Part shown: positions 51,282-60,900 of the stretch, in pieces
Numbering within the stretch: position 1 is the stretch's first letter
How the letters are laid out: every line of letters begins with the position of its first letter
Assembly: GCF_028694605.1 (NCBI RefSeq)
Contig: NZ_JAQVKP010000007.1
Span: 54,937 to 118,936 of the forward strand
Length of the DNA: 64,000 nt
Direction: 5' to 3'
From: Sulfurimonas sp.
GTDB taxonomy: Bacteria > Campylobacterota > Campylobacteria > Campylobacterales > Sulfurimonadaceae
Notes under the pieces: generated by a model
The model's database searches: none
The model's input: the letters and a program-made list of their open reading frames with translations, nothing else
Told to the model about the DNA's origin: nothing
Program-made: the position numbers and the translations under genes

Positions 51282-53111
51282 CTAGTTAGTGGTTCTTAAA
51301 TAGCCATTTTGTTGTAAAAACAGCTCTAATTTTGCAAGTGTATCATTTTTTTCTTTTTCTGTTATAAAAGTGGAGTTTGAGAGATCATCTTTAAGCTTGC
51401 TGGAAACTTGTGCAGCATCATAACCAAGATCGTCCAAAATATCTAAAATGCTTTTTGATTCTATCTCATTTTTTATCTCATAGCTATACTCATCAATGAG
51501 GACGGTGTATTCGCTAGGATGTGTAAAGAGGTTGTGGTTCATACCAAGTGTCTCTTGATATGCGCCGACATTGAAAAAGCCCAAAAAGTACTCCTCTTCG
51601 TCTAGGTTTACATCATGTAGATAGAGCGGTTTGTCAGGATTAAACCCGATTTCGCCATCACTATCACATGTGATATCCCAAAGTGAAGCCGCACGCAACG
51701 GTGTTGTGTTGAGATGATGCAGAGGCATAACCGGAAAATGCTGCCCAAGCCCCCAATAGTCCGGTAAACTCTGAAAGATGGAAGCGTTTATAAGATAACG
51801 CTCTTGAAGTTTTACCTGCAACTGTGCTAGCTCATCCGTAGGGTTTGCAGACTTAAGGTAGAGCGCTCTTTTGATGATATTGTGTACTAAAATCTCCGCA
51901 TTTGAACGGTCTTGAAGGTCAATGTAGCCCAAATCAAAGAGCGTAAGAACCGACTCCATGTGGTCAAGAGCATCGTGAAGATACTCAATACAGTTTGTGT
52001 TGTTGAGAAGTTTGTTCAGTTCTATAAGCTCCTCAATGAGCGGCGGATTGACAGGTTTGAAGTTGAGCAGTTTTTCTTGAAAATCTTGTGTAAAAAGTTC
52101 CAAAACAGGAGTGATAAGTACCGCATGGGAAGCAACGATAAACCTGCCGGATTCTGTAAAGATATTTGGATGGGCAACATTTTTTGCATTCATAATCTCG
52201 CCGAGCAAGAAAACAACGCTGCTTGAGAACTCATCAATGGAGTAGTTGCGAGAGTTTGAATGTGTGTGTTGATCGTACTCTACTGCCAAACCACCGCCGA
52301 TATTGATGCTATTTAGCTTGTTTGCTCCCATTTTTTTAAGCTCTGCATAGATATTTCCCGCTTCTCTAAGTGCCTTTTTAAGCGGTGCTATATCTGACAT
52401 CTGAGAGCCAATGTGAAAGTGAATCATACTTAAGTAGTCCAAAAGCTCCGCTTCTCTAAGCAGTGTGATAGCCTCAATAATCTCTGTGGAAGTAAGACCA
52501 AATTTTGCATCCATACCACCGCTTTTTGCCCAGATACCGCTTCCGGCACTGTGAAGTCTCACGCGTATCCCGATATTTGGCACTTTCAAATCACACTCTT
52601 TTGCGACTTCAATAATAGTCTCAAGTTCGCCCAAGCCCTCAATCGTAATAGTAATATTATGTCCGCTTTGCGCCGCAATAAAGCCAAGCGTAATCATCTC
52701 TTTATCTTTAAAGCCGTTGACCGTAATATTTGCACCGCTAGGCGTTTTACTCATCGCCAAAATAAGCTCAGCCTTAGAACCTGCCTCAAGACCATAGTTA
52801 TACTGCGCACCTTGCGATGTTACGGCTTCTACTGCATGGGGAAACTGGTTTACTTTAAGAGGAAAGACCGCATTAAAACTTCCCTGATAGCTGTTTTGTT
52901 CGATAGCTTTGTCAAAATAGGAGTAGAGCGTACGAATCTGACTTTTGATAAGATGCGGAAAACGGAGTAAAATCGGTCCTCTCACATCTTCCGAGCGGAT
53001 ATCCTCCACTATCTGTAAAAGTGATGGCATGCACTTATAGTTAAGTTTTATCTGACCATCTTCAATAATGAAGTTCTTATTTCCCCAAATATCAATACCA
53101 AAATTTTTCAT
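51282..53111 (-). CDS. speA: Biosynthetic arginine decarboxylase
   Basis: This 609-residue PLP enzyme converts arginine to agmatine, the first step toward putrescine and spermidine. The alanine-racemase-like fold shows the PLP lysine region [18 protein letters not shown], the glycine-rich [15 protein letters not shown] and the catalytic-site segment IHFHIGSQ; a helical insert and C-terminal Greek-key part follow. It is somewhat shorter than E. coli SpeA (658) but matches other members. It lies between dapD (27-base gap) and cysE (ten-base gap). The operon may be driven from the dapD promoter. Confidence 0.95.
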   Translation of the reverse strand: MKNFGIDIWGNKNFIIEDGQIKLNYKCMPSLLQIVEDIRSEDVRGPILLRFPHLIKSQIRTLYSYFDKAIEQNSYQGSFNAVFPLKVNQFPHAVEAVTSQGAQYNYGLEAGSKAELILAMSKTPSGANITVNGFKDKEMITLGFIAAQSGHNITITIEGLGELETIIEVAKECDLKVPNIGIRVRLHSAGSGIWAKSGGMDAKFGLTSTEIIEAITLLREAELLDYLSMIHFHIGSQMSDIAPLKKALREAGNIYAELKKMGANKLNSINIGGGLAVEYDQHTHSNSRNYSIDEFSSSVVFLLGEIMNAKNVAHPNIFTESGRFIVASHAVLITPVLELFTQDFQEKLLNFKPVNPPLIEELIELNKLLNNTNCIEYLHDALDHMESVLTLFDLGYIDLQDRSNAEILVHNIIKRALYLKSANPTDELAQLQVKLQERYLINASIFQSLPDYWGLGQHFPVMPLHHLNTTPLRAASLWDITCDSDGEIGFNPDKPLYLHDVNLDEEEYFLGFFNVGAYQETLGMNHNLFTHPSEYTVLIDEYSYEIKNEIESKSILDILDDLGYDAAQVSSKLKDDLSNSTFITEKEKNDTLAKLELFLQQNGYLRTTN

Positions 53112-53138
53112 ACTCTCCCTTTTTTTTCAAAATCAAAT

Positions 53139-54335
53139 TTAGTGCAGTTCAGCGTTTAGTTTTACTTCTCTCGTACTTCTTTGAACTACATATTCTCCTG
53201 TGAGAGAGTTTTGTCTAAAATGAAGTCCATTCAGTCCCGCAAGCTCTTTTCCTTTCATAATAGTGTCAATTTTTGCATCAGGATTTACTGCTTGTATCTC
53301 AGTTATCTCTTCATTGTTGATATGAAACTTTGTTCCTGCAAAAATCGCCAAACCGCCATCAAGGATACATCCGTCTCCAAGAGGAATACCGCAAGTTGAG
53401 TTTGCTCCCAAAAGCGTGTTCTTGCCGATAGTGATAGGATTGCCGTCTGTTCCGCTAAGTACACCAAGGATGGAAGCGCCACCGCCCACATCACTTCCTG
53501 CACCCACAACCGCCGAACTTGAAATTCTTCCCTCAACCATAACAGGACCGGTTGTTCCTGCATTGAAGTTGATGTAAGAAGCTCCAGGCATAACTGTTGT
53601 TCCTGCCGCAAGCTGCGCACCGAAACGTACTTTTGATGTATCGAGGATACGAGTATTGTCTGAGGGAATGATATGTTGCAAGAATCTTGGGAATTTATCT
53701 ACAAAATCAATATGAGGATACTCACCGGAGAGTTTAAGCTCTATCTCGTACTCTCGTAGGTACTCAAGTTCGATTGGTTTACCCGCTGACCATGCAACAT
53801 TTGGAAGTGTGCCAAAAGCCCCGTTGAGGTTGATGCTTCTGATAGCGACTTTAGCCAAAGAGAGGGCATAGAGTTTGAGATATGCCGCTTCAACACTCTT
53901 AAGCGGCTCATCTGCAAAAAGGAAAACCACTTTAAACTCTCCCTCCCTTGCACCGCTTGTTACAAGCTGATTGTAGAGCGCCGAGACAACTTGAATATTT
54001 TTGTGTGCATCCCCATAAGCCTCCTCTGCATAAGGAGTAAATGCGTTAAGAGCACTTTTTAAAAATGCGGCATTAACATTACAGACAACTTCACTTTGCA
54101 TAAAATCTACTTCCACACCTTGTTCTGCAAGTGCTTTGATAAAAATCGCCGCACTTCCGAAATTTTCATTCCAGTTAACTACAGGATAGGTAGCTTGAAG
54201 AGTTTTTGAGAGATTTAACTGTCCTAAATCTACTCTACAAATACCAAACGCCAAAGGATCTTTATACCCATTTGTCGTTGTTTTTATATCTTGAATCAAT
54301 GCCTTAAAAGCATCTGCTGTTTGAATAATTTCCAT
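53139..54335 (-). CDS. dapD: Tetrahydrodipicolinate N-succinyltransferase (long form)
   Basis: This 398-residue enzyme succinylates tetrahydrodipicolinate in the lysine and meso-diaminopimelate pathway. Residues about 240-340 are the hexapeptide beta-helix (VRFGAQLAAGTTVMPGASYINFNAGT, SAVVGAGSDVGGGASILGVLSG), with the conserved GIPLGDGC. It has a long N-terminal domain of about 210 residues, the form found in Campylobacter and Actinobacteria, and not the 274-residue E. coli type. It has its own -10 element (54368-54373) and heads the dapD-speA-cysE-aspC run. Confidence 0.93.
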   Translation of the reverse strand: MEIIQTADAFKALIQDIKTTTNGYKDPLAFGICRVDLGQLNLSKTLQATYPVVNWNENFGSAAIFIKALAEQGVEVDFMQSEVVCNVNAAFLKSALNAFTPYAEEAYGDAHKNIQVVSALYNQLVTSGAREGEFKVVFLFADEPLKSVEAAYLKLYALSLAKVAIRSINLNGAFGTLPNVAWSAGKPIELEYLREYEIELKLSGEYPHIDFVDKFPRFLQHIIPSDNTRILDTSKVRFGAQLAAGTTVMPGASYINFNAGTTGPVMVEGRISSSAVVGAGSDVGGGASILGVLSGTDGNPITIGKNTLLGANSTCGIPLGDGCILDGGLAIFAGTKFHINNEEITEIQAVNPDAKIDTIMKGKELAGLNGLHFRQNSLTGEYVVQRSTREVKLNAELH

Positions 54336-54367
54336 GGATTCTCGCTTCTGTGTAATTTATTTTTTGA

Positions 54368-54373
54368 ATTATA
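54368..54373 (-). promoter_or_regulatory. -10 element of the dapD operon
   Basis: A perfect TATAAT on the - strand lies 32 bases before the dapD ATG (54335). The divergent ankyrin promoter lies only 23 bases to the right. Confidence 0.65.
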
Positions 54374-54396
54374 CTTAAACATTATTACATTTAGTA

Positions 54397-54402
54397 TATA
54401 CT
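54397..54402 (+). promoter_or_regulatory. -10 element with leaderless spacing before the ankyrin gene
   Basis: TATACT at 54397-54402 is followed by exactly six bases (TTTGAG) and the ATG at 54409. There is at most a weak GAG before the ATG, so the mRNA would start at the start codon. It is one base away from consensus TATAAT. Confidence 0.5.
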
Positions 54403-54408
54403 TTTGAG

Positions 54409-54912
54409 ATGAATAAATGGATTGAACTTTTAAAAAATAACGACTTTTTGGGTATTAAAAAACATATCGGCAGTGGTGCTGATATCAATGAATCAAGTGA
54501 GAACGGAGAGTCTGTTTTAGCATCATCACTCAGATACAGATGCGACACTGACTTAATTATGCTTTTGATTGAAAGCGGTGCGGATATATTTGACTTTGAC
54601 GAAGAGGGCGTTACGATTTTTGATATGGCAGTCACTTATGACAACTTAGAGATTGTCAAGTACCTTTTATCCAGAGGTTTTAAAGTTGACGACACTAAAA
54701 GAAGAAGCCGTTTTACACCGCTAATGGCAGCTGTTTGCTATGGCAGAGTTGAGATGGTGAAGTTTTTACTAGAACAAGGTGCAAACGCAAACGCTGTAGA
54801 TATAAAAGGGATAAGCGTTATGGACTTTGCGCGCAAAATGAATAAAAAAACAATATTAAAGATACTCAATTTCAATGAGAACACCCCCATTAATACTGCT
54901 TACGCAAGATAG
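54409..54912 (+). CDS. Ankyrin repeat protein
   Basis: This 167-residue protein is mostly ankyrin repeats: KKHIGSGADINESSENGESVLASSLRYRCD, LLIESGADIFDFDEEGVTIFDMAVTYDN, LLSRGFKVDDTKRRSRFTPLMAAVCYGR and LLEQGANANAVDIKGISVMDFARKMN, about four units of 33 residues. Ankyrin proteins bind partner proteins, and no enzyme domain is present. It has no signal peptide, so it is probably cytoplasmic. A weakly consensus promoter six bases before the ATG suggests leaderless translation. Neither partner nor role is evident from the neighbours (dapD and a methyltransferase). Confidence 0.9.
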   Translation: MNKWIELLKNNDFLGIKKHIGSGADINESSENGESVLASSLRYRCDTDLIMLLIESGADIFDFDEEGVTIFDMAVTYDNLEIVKYLLSRGFKVDDTKRRSRFTPLMAAVCYGRVEMVKFLLEQGANANAVDIKGISVMDFARKMNKKTILKILNFNENTPINTAYAR

Positions 54913-54949
54913 TTTTGTATCTTTTTAAACACAAAAAAAGGAGATTTTT

Positions 54950-55504
54950 ATGCTAGAAGATAAACAAAGATGGAACGAGAGATATTTGGATAATCCTATG
55001 CCTCAAGAAGTATCTCCCTTGGTTGCAAAGTACATATCTTACGCAAAAGTAGGGCAGGCGATTGATGTGGCATGCGGAACAGGGCGTAATTCGCACTATT
55101 TGGCAGATTTGGGATTTATGGTTGATGCGGTTGATATCTCTGATTACGCACTTAATAAAGTAAAAAAAAGTGCGATGATTAAGAAAATAGATGCAGATTT
55201 GGATAAATACAATCTTACGCCAAATCAATATGATCTTATAGTCAATGTAAATTATCTCAATCGTCGCCTTGTTTCTCAAATGAAAGATGCACTCAAGAGC
55301 GGCGGAGTTTTGATGTTCGAGACATTTATCGTAGCACACGGCGATTTTAATATGCCTACTACAAATCTTGACTATCTTTTACGCAAAAATGAACTACTGC
55401 ACTCTTTTATTGGGTTGGATATTGTCTATTATGAAGAGAGAGTTGACATTAACTTGCGAGGAGAAAAGATAAAAGTTGCCTCATTGGTAGCTAAGAAGGC
55501 ATAA
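54950..55504 (+). CDS. SAM-dependent methyltransferase, TehB-like
   Basis: This 184-residue class I methyltransferase has MWxxRYxxN-like RWNERYLDNPMPQEVSPLV at the start, the SAM loop AIDVACGTGRNSHYLADLGF, the acidic end of strand 2 VDAVDIS, and DLIVNVNYLNRRL in motif IV. This pattern is typical of small TehB/UbiE-type enzymes that methylate tellurite, thiols or quinones. It has a strong ribosome site (aaggag) and faces a terminator shared with the chemoreceptor gene. The substrate is not known. Confidence 0.88.
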   Translation: MLEDKQRWNERYLDNPMPQEVSPLVAKYISYAKVGQAIDVACGTGRNSHYLADLGFMVDAVDISDYALNKVKKSAMIKKIDADLDKYNLTPNQYDLIVNVNYLNRRLVSQMKDALKSGGVLMFETFIVAHGDFNMPTTNLDYLLRKNELLHSFIGLDIVYYEERVDINLRGEKIKVASLVAKKA

Positions 55505-55520
55505 TCTCCTTCTTAGCTTT
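55490..55520. terminator. Shared terminator between methyltransferase and chemoreceptor genes
   Basis: The arms gctaagaagg (55490-55499) and ccttcttagc (55508-55517) form a perfect 10-bp stem with an 8-base loop, followed by ttttaa on the + strand. It overlaps the stop codons of both converging genes. Confidence 0.75.
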
Positions 55521-57123
55521 TAAACTCATTTAGGCGTGATTCAAGCGAGTTCGCAACTTGAAGCAGACGGCTTGACTCTTCTTCAATGCTGAGCGCTCTC
55601 TCTTTGTTTGAAAGGGAGTGTGTGCTTATTTTATTGATTTTTTCAATAATTTCATCTGTCTGTTTTGTCATTGTTTCTGAATCCTGCACGGATTTTCTTG
55701 CTACTTCAATAGAATTTTTCATCTCGAATGAAGTGTTATTGATTTTCTCCTCGACATCTTGAGAGATATTTGTCAGGTTTTCCATTCCCTGCACATTTGT
55801 ATGCATTTTATCGCTTATATCATTTATAGATTGAACAATAGTGTTCACGCTTATCTCAATCTCTCCAAGCGAGCGCTGCGTTCGTTCTGCAAGCTTACGA
55901 ACTTCATCTGCAACTACCGCAAAGCCTCTTCCATGTTCACCCGCACGCGCTGCCTCAATCGCTGCATTGAGTGCCAAAAGATTTGTCTGCTCCGCAATAT
56001 CTTTGATGACATACAAGACATTCTTAACTTCATCTGCATCTTGTTTAAGACCAAGAAGTTGTCCTGAGAGTTCGTTTTCTATCTCAATAAAGTTGTTGAG
56101 CTCACCTACAAGTTCATTTAAAACCTTATGTGAAGATTCTAAATTACTATTTGCCTGAGAGACTTTCTGTTGTGTCTCTCGTGCAATAAAAATAGAGTTA
56201 TCAAGAATCTCTTTGATAGTCTTGCCTTTTTGTGTCGTCTCAAGTACAATATGACCCTCTTCATTAACGCTACTGTGAATCAAAGAAGAAGATTTGGTAA
56301 TAGTATTTGCAATAAATACATTTTCTCTTCCCAAATACTTAACCTCGTTTACGGTACTTTGAATGTTGCTTACAAAATCGTTGATAGCATAAGCCGATGC
56401 GGCAAACTCATTTTTACGCACTACTTCGATGCGTTTTGTCAAATCTCTATCGCCATCCACAAGAGCGCGGATTCGGCTGCGCAACTCATCGATAGGTTTT
56501 ATAACCTCTTTTTTGAAAAATATGTTCATAATTGCCATAAAAAGAAAAAAGACAAAACCAAGCGTGGCGAGAAGAGTATTTTTTGCCATTTGAATCTCTT
56601 TGTCATTGTCATCAAGCGATATAATAAGATTCATAACACCTAAAACATCACCTTCTTTAGCATTAGAGTGACATGCAAGACAGTTTGCTTCAGCTTTCAT
56701 TGGATTTACAAGCTGAATAGTATGATGATTCTTTTCCTCTTTTTCGATTGTTTTTGATTTTTTTGTTGAAAAAACTTCATCTACTACCGTTTCACTAGAG
56801 AAATATTTTCTGCCACCCGAGTAGAGGTCAAGAACAAGTTGAGATTTTATGACATCAAGCTTCTCGATTCCATGAATCTTTTTCGCACTCTCTATCGTCG
56901 TTTGTACTACAGCCGGATCGCCGGCAAGCATACTTTGCGTAACAGTTTGAAAGATAGATTGGCTCAACATATCAAGAGATTTTTTTGCAGTTTTATTTGA
57001 AAAATCGTTGAATGCATAAGAGGTATAGATATACATAAAACCAACCGCAAGAACACCAAAGAGCAAGATAGTTACAAGAACACGCGATTTAACAGTAGCA
57101 AATATATCAAAGATTGCTTTCAA
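55513..57123 (-). CDS. Methyl-accepting chemotaxis protein with periplasmic haem-type motif
   Basis: This 536-residue chemoreceptor spans the membrane with TM1 (about 14-36) and TM2 (about 183-203). The periplasmic domain between them ends in [15 protein letters not shown], a CxxCH c-type haem-binding motif (Cys148, Cys151, His152), then [14 protein letters not shown] domain (about 204-256) and the signalling region follow ([36 protein letters not shown]). It has no C-terminal CheR-binding pentapeptide. Signal input is probably redox, oxygen or NO through the haem; that is inferred from similar c-type haem receptors. The gene is transcribed toward the methyltransferase and is monocistronic. 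Confidence 0.92.
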   Translation of the reverse strand: MKAIFDIFATVKSRVLVTILLFGVLAVGFMYIYTSYAFNDFSNKTAKKSLDMLSQSIFQTVTQSMLAGDPAVVQTTIESAKKIHGIEKLDVIKSQLVLDLYSGGRKYFSSETVVDEVFSTKKSKTIEKEEKNHHTIQLVNPMKAEANCLACHSNAKEGDVLGVMNLIISLDDNDKEIQMAKNTLLATLGFVFFLFMAIMNIFFKKEVIKPIDELRSRIRALVDGDRDLTKRIEVVRKNEFAASAYAINDFVSNIQSTVNEVKYLGRENVFIANTITKSSSLIHSSVNEEGHIVLETTQKGKTIKEILDNSIFIARETQQKVSQANSNLESSHKVLNELVGELNNFIEIENELSGQLLGLKQDADEVKNVLYVIKDIAEQTNLLALNAAIEAARAGEHGRGFAVVADEVRKLAERTQRSLGEIEISVNTIVQSINDISDKMHTNVQGMENLTNISQDVEEKINNTSFEMKNSIEVARKSVQDSETMTKQTDEIIEKINKISTHSLSNKERALSIEEESSRLLQVANSLESRLNEFKS

Positions 57124-57176
57124 AATAAAATCCTTACATTAGAGTTTAAACATGTCGGGATTCTAACAAAATAATT

Positions 57177-57797
57177 TTAAATTCCTTCTAAAAGGGTTGT
57201 CCAGAGCCTATCAACCTCTGTATCACTTAAAAAAAGTGAAGAGTGTTTTTCAAAAAGCTCTGCAATTGCGACTTTATGAAATCCATAAGCGTAAGAGCAA
57301 TGCTTGTGCGTCGGCAAATATGCACGGATGAAAGCAACTTCTTCTTGTTCAATGGTCTCAGAACATAAAAAACACTCAAACTCTTTGTGAAGTCTTCCTT
57401 CATGCTCAAGCAGTTTTATATAGGACTCTATGGCAACTCTTTTTGGGTTTTGTCTATTCCAATTTTGTGAAGCATTTTCTAAAAGGTCAAAATAAAAAGT
57501 ATCAAGCGTATCGGTATCTTTAAGATGTTTATAAAAAAGAGAACAAAAATCCTGCCAAAGGCGTAGGAGCTTATAGTCACCAATCCACCTGAATCCTATA
57601 TGAATAACATCTTTCAATCTATGAATCGTTGCTTTTGAAGAACTGTCTTTTTCATAGTCTATTTTAAATCCAAGATTGATAACTCCATGACGTGCACCGT
57701 AAAACCTATAAAGCGTATCTAAGTTTTCTCTTGATATGATTGTGACTATAAGATCTTCATCTTTGACCCTGTTAAGATTAACTATAAAACCCTGCAT
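57177..57797 (-). CDS. recO: DNA repair protein RecO
   Basis: This 206-residue protein helps RecR load RecA on single-stranded DNA. It has the N-terminal OB-like region (MQGFIVNLNRVKDEDLIVTIISRENLDTLYRFYGARHG), a helical middle and a zinc-type CFLC segment (about 141). It is shorter than E. coli RecO (242), as is usual in this phylum. The divergent gltB gene begins 178 bases away. On the - strand a TATAAT lies at 57852-57857, about 55 bases before the ATG. Family call is good but rests on similarity in a divergent family. Confidence 0.85.
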   Translation of the reverse strand: MQGFIVNLNRVKDEDLIVTIISRENLDTLYRFYGARHGVINLGFKIDYEKDSSSKATIHRLKDVIHIGFRWIGDYKLLRLWQDFCSLFYKHLKDTDTLDTFYFDLLENASQNWNRQNPKRVAIESYIKLLEHEGRLHKEFECFLCSETIEQEEVAFIRAYLPTHKHCSYAYGFHKVAIAELFEKHSSLFLSDTEVDRLWTTLLEGI

Positions 57798-57851
57798 AAT
57801 GCGCTTCTTTTGTACACAATTTCTCTATATTTTCTAAAAAAATATGCTTAT

Positions 57852-57857
57852 ATTATA
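57852..57857 (-). promoter_or_regulatory. Candidate -10 of recO
   Basis: TATAAT on the - strand, 54 bases before the recO ATG; the surrounding DNA is extremely AT-rich, so chance matches are likely. Confidence 0.35.
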
Positions 57858-57878
57858 AATTTTTAAACCTTTAAAATG

Positions 57879-57884
57879 TATAAT
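57879..57884 (+). promoter_or_regulatory. -10 element of gltBD
   Basis: TG-TATAAT at 57879-57884 would give a leader of about 85 bases before the gltB ATG at 57976. The leader has an AT-rich stretch (aaattaca...) and ends in aggag (57966-57970). Confidence 0.6.
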
Positions 57885-57975
57885 GCAGGACTTAATCTTT
57901 AAATAAAACAAGTTAGTTTAAAAATAGATTAAATTTGTAAAGAAATTACAAAAATTTGTATATTTAGGAGTTTAT

Positions 57976-60900
57976 ATGGTTGCATATCACGATTTATTAA
58001 GATCATTCAAAGATAATTGTGGTTTTGGTCTTATTGCAAATATCAAAAACAGAGCATCACACAAAACTCTCAACGATGCGGTAACTGCACTAGAGAGAAT
58101 GATGCACAGAGGCGCAGTGGCAGCAGATGGAAAAACCGGAGACGGAAGCGGTTTGCTTCTCTCTTTGCCTGAAGAGTTTTTACGCAAAGAGGCCGCAAAG
58201 AGCGGCATTGAGCTTCCTGCACAATTTGCCGTTGCTTGTGTATTTACAAAAGATAAAAATCATCTTGCAACCATAGAAGAAGTTTGCGCGAACAATGACT
58301 TAAAAGTGGTTTTAAAAAGAGATGTTCCCGTAGATGTTAATGCACTCGGAGAACAGGCTCTTGCCTCACTTCCAAACATTGTACAGCTCTTCATAACTCC
58401 AAATTCAATTATGGCTACCAACAGATTTGAAGCACTGCTTTATCTTTCACGCAAAGAGAGTGAGCATAAATTGGTTGGAGACAGAGATTTTTATATCGCT
58501 TCAATGAGTTCTAAAGTCCTATCTTATAAAGGTCTTGTAATGCCTACGCATATCCAAGAGTTTTATAAAGATTTGCAAGATGAGAGTTTTAAAATCTCTT
58601 TTTCACTTTTCCACCAAAGATTTTCAACAAACACACTTCCCGAGTGGAGACTTGCACAGCCTTTCCGTGCAGTAGCGCACAACGGCGAAATCAACTCTGT
58701 TGAGGGAAATCGCTTCAATGTTGAGATAAAATCAGAGTCTATCAAAAGTGAAGTCTTCACTAATGAAGAGATTCAGAGAATCCTTCCTATTTTGCAGCCA
58801 AAATCTTCAGACAGTGCTTCGGCGGATAACTTTTTTGAGTTTTTACTTGTCAACGGGATGGATTTTTTCAAAGCAGTTCGTGCCCTCATCCCTGCCGCAT
58901 GGCAAAATGCTCCACACATGGATCCGGAACTCAGGGCATTTTATGAGTACCACTCGACTGTTTTTGAAGCGTGGGATGGTCCTGCAGCATTTTCTGTAAC
59001 AGATGGAAGATATGTCGGATGCGTACTTGATCGAAACGGTCTTCGCCCTTCAAAATATATCATCACAAAAGATGATACGCTTCTTATCGCAAGTGAGTAC
59101 GGTGTTGTTGATATTTCTGAAGAAGAAATCAAAGAGAGAGGGCGTCTGCAATCAGGCGAAATGATTGGACTTGACCTTAAATTTGGGAAAATTTTCAAAA
59201 ACAGTGAGATTAACGACTATCTAAAAAGCTCTAACCCATATATGAAATGGCTCAATGAGCATATGATTTACCTACAAGAACATGTAGTAGATCAGTATAT
59301 GTCAAAACCGGAATATGAGAAGCAAGAGCTTATCGCCAGACAGAGATATTTTAACATTACCCATGAAGTTGTTGAACAGGTTATCGAACCTATGATGCTT
59401 GAAGGCAAAGAGGCTGTTGGCTCTATGGGAGATGATACTCCGCTTGCATGTTTTTCTCAAAAACAAAGAGCATTTACCGACTTTTTTAAACAAAAATTTG
59501 CTCAAGTTACAAATCCTCCGATTGACCCGATTAGAGAAAAAGTAGTCATGAGCTTGAACACAGGCTTTGGAGAGGTGCATAACATTTTAGATGAAGTTCC
59601 TTTTCACGCACATCGTCTCAAATCTATCTCGCCAATCATCACAAATGAAAAGCTCGTTATTTTAAAATCATTCGGCGATAAAAAATCTCCAAGTTATCAA
59701 GATTTTTACCGCAATAAGACATTCTCTACGGCGTATGAAAGTGACTTAAAAAAATCACTTGATGCTTTAGTTGAAACTATTGTATCATCTGTTAAAAACG
59801 AGGGAACACGTATTATTATTCTTGATGATTATGAGTTTAGCAAGACAAAAAGAATTATTCCGATGGCGATGGTGATTGGGTGCTTAAATATCGCTCTTTT
59901 AAAAGCAAAAGTACGTCATTTGGCGTCTATGGTAGCTGTAACAGGTGAAGTTTATGATTCACATAGTGCAGCAGTTCTTATAGGATACGGCGCAAATGCG
60001 ATTCATCCTAAACTTTTAGCAGAGAGTGTAATTGATCATGCAAACAGATCCAATGCTGTAAAAATCGACTGCAATGCAGCCCTTAAAGCAGTACACAACT
60101 CTCTTAACGCCGGTATTTTAAAAATTATGTCCAAAATGGGTATCTCAACAATCGCCTCTTATAGAAATGCAGGTCTTTTTGACATCATGGGTCTTAACCG
60201 TGAAGTTGTAAATGACTGTTTTGCAACATCTCATGCTGCACTCAGTGGACTAAACTATGAAGATATTGATGCGAGACTTGCAAAGTATCATACAGAAGCA
60301 TTTGAAGATAACGGCTTTAAGAAGATTTTCCCTCTAAACATTGGTGGGTACTACAAATTCTATACAGATCAGGAACACCACGACTTTGGTCCTGCAGTTA
60401 TCCAAGCTATCCATGCAGTAGCAGAGAGCGGAACAAAAAAAGATTATGAGAAATTAAGAAGCCTTGTAAACCAAAGGGGTTTAAAGTTTATCCGTGATTT
60501 CTTTGAGATAAAATCAGATAGAAAAGCCATAGATATCTCAGAAGTTGAGCCAAAAGAGGCAATTTTCAAAAGATTTGCTTCGGCTGCTATGAGTCTTGGC
60601 TCTATTTCTCCAGAAGCGCATGAGACAATCGCACTTGCCATGAATCAGATTGGCGCACAGTCCAACTCCGGAGAGGGCGGAGAGGACAGTGAGCGTTTCG
60701 GAACTAACAGAAACTCCAAGATTAAGCAGGTAGCATCAGGAAGATTTGGTGTCACGGCAGCGTACTTAAGAAGTGCGGAAGAGATTCAGATTAAAGTTGC
60801 TCAAGGCGCAAAACCGGGAGAGGGCGGACAGCTTCCGGGACACAAAGTCTCTCCTCTTATCGGTAAGCTGCGCCATACTGTTCCGGGTGTGACACTTATA

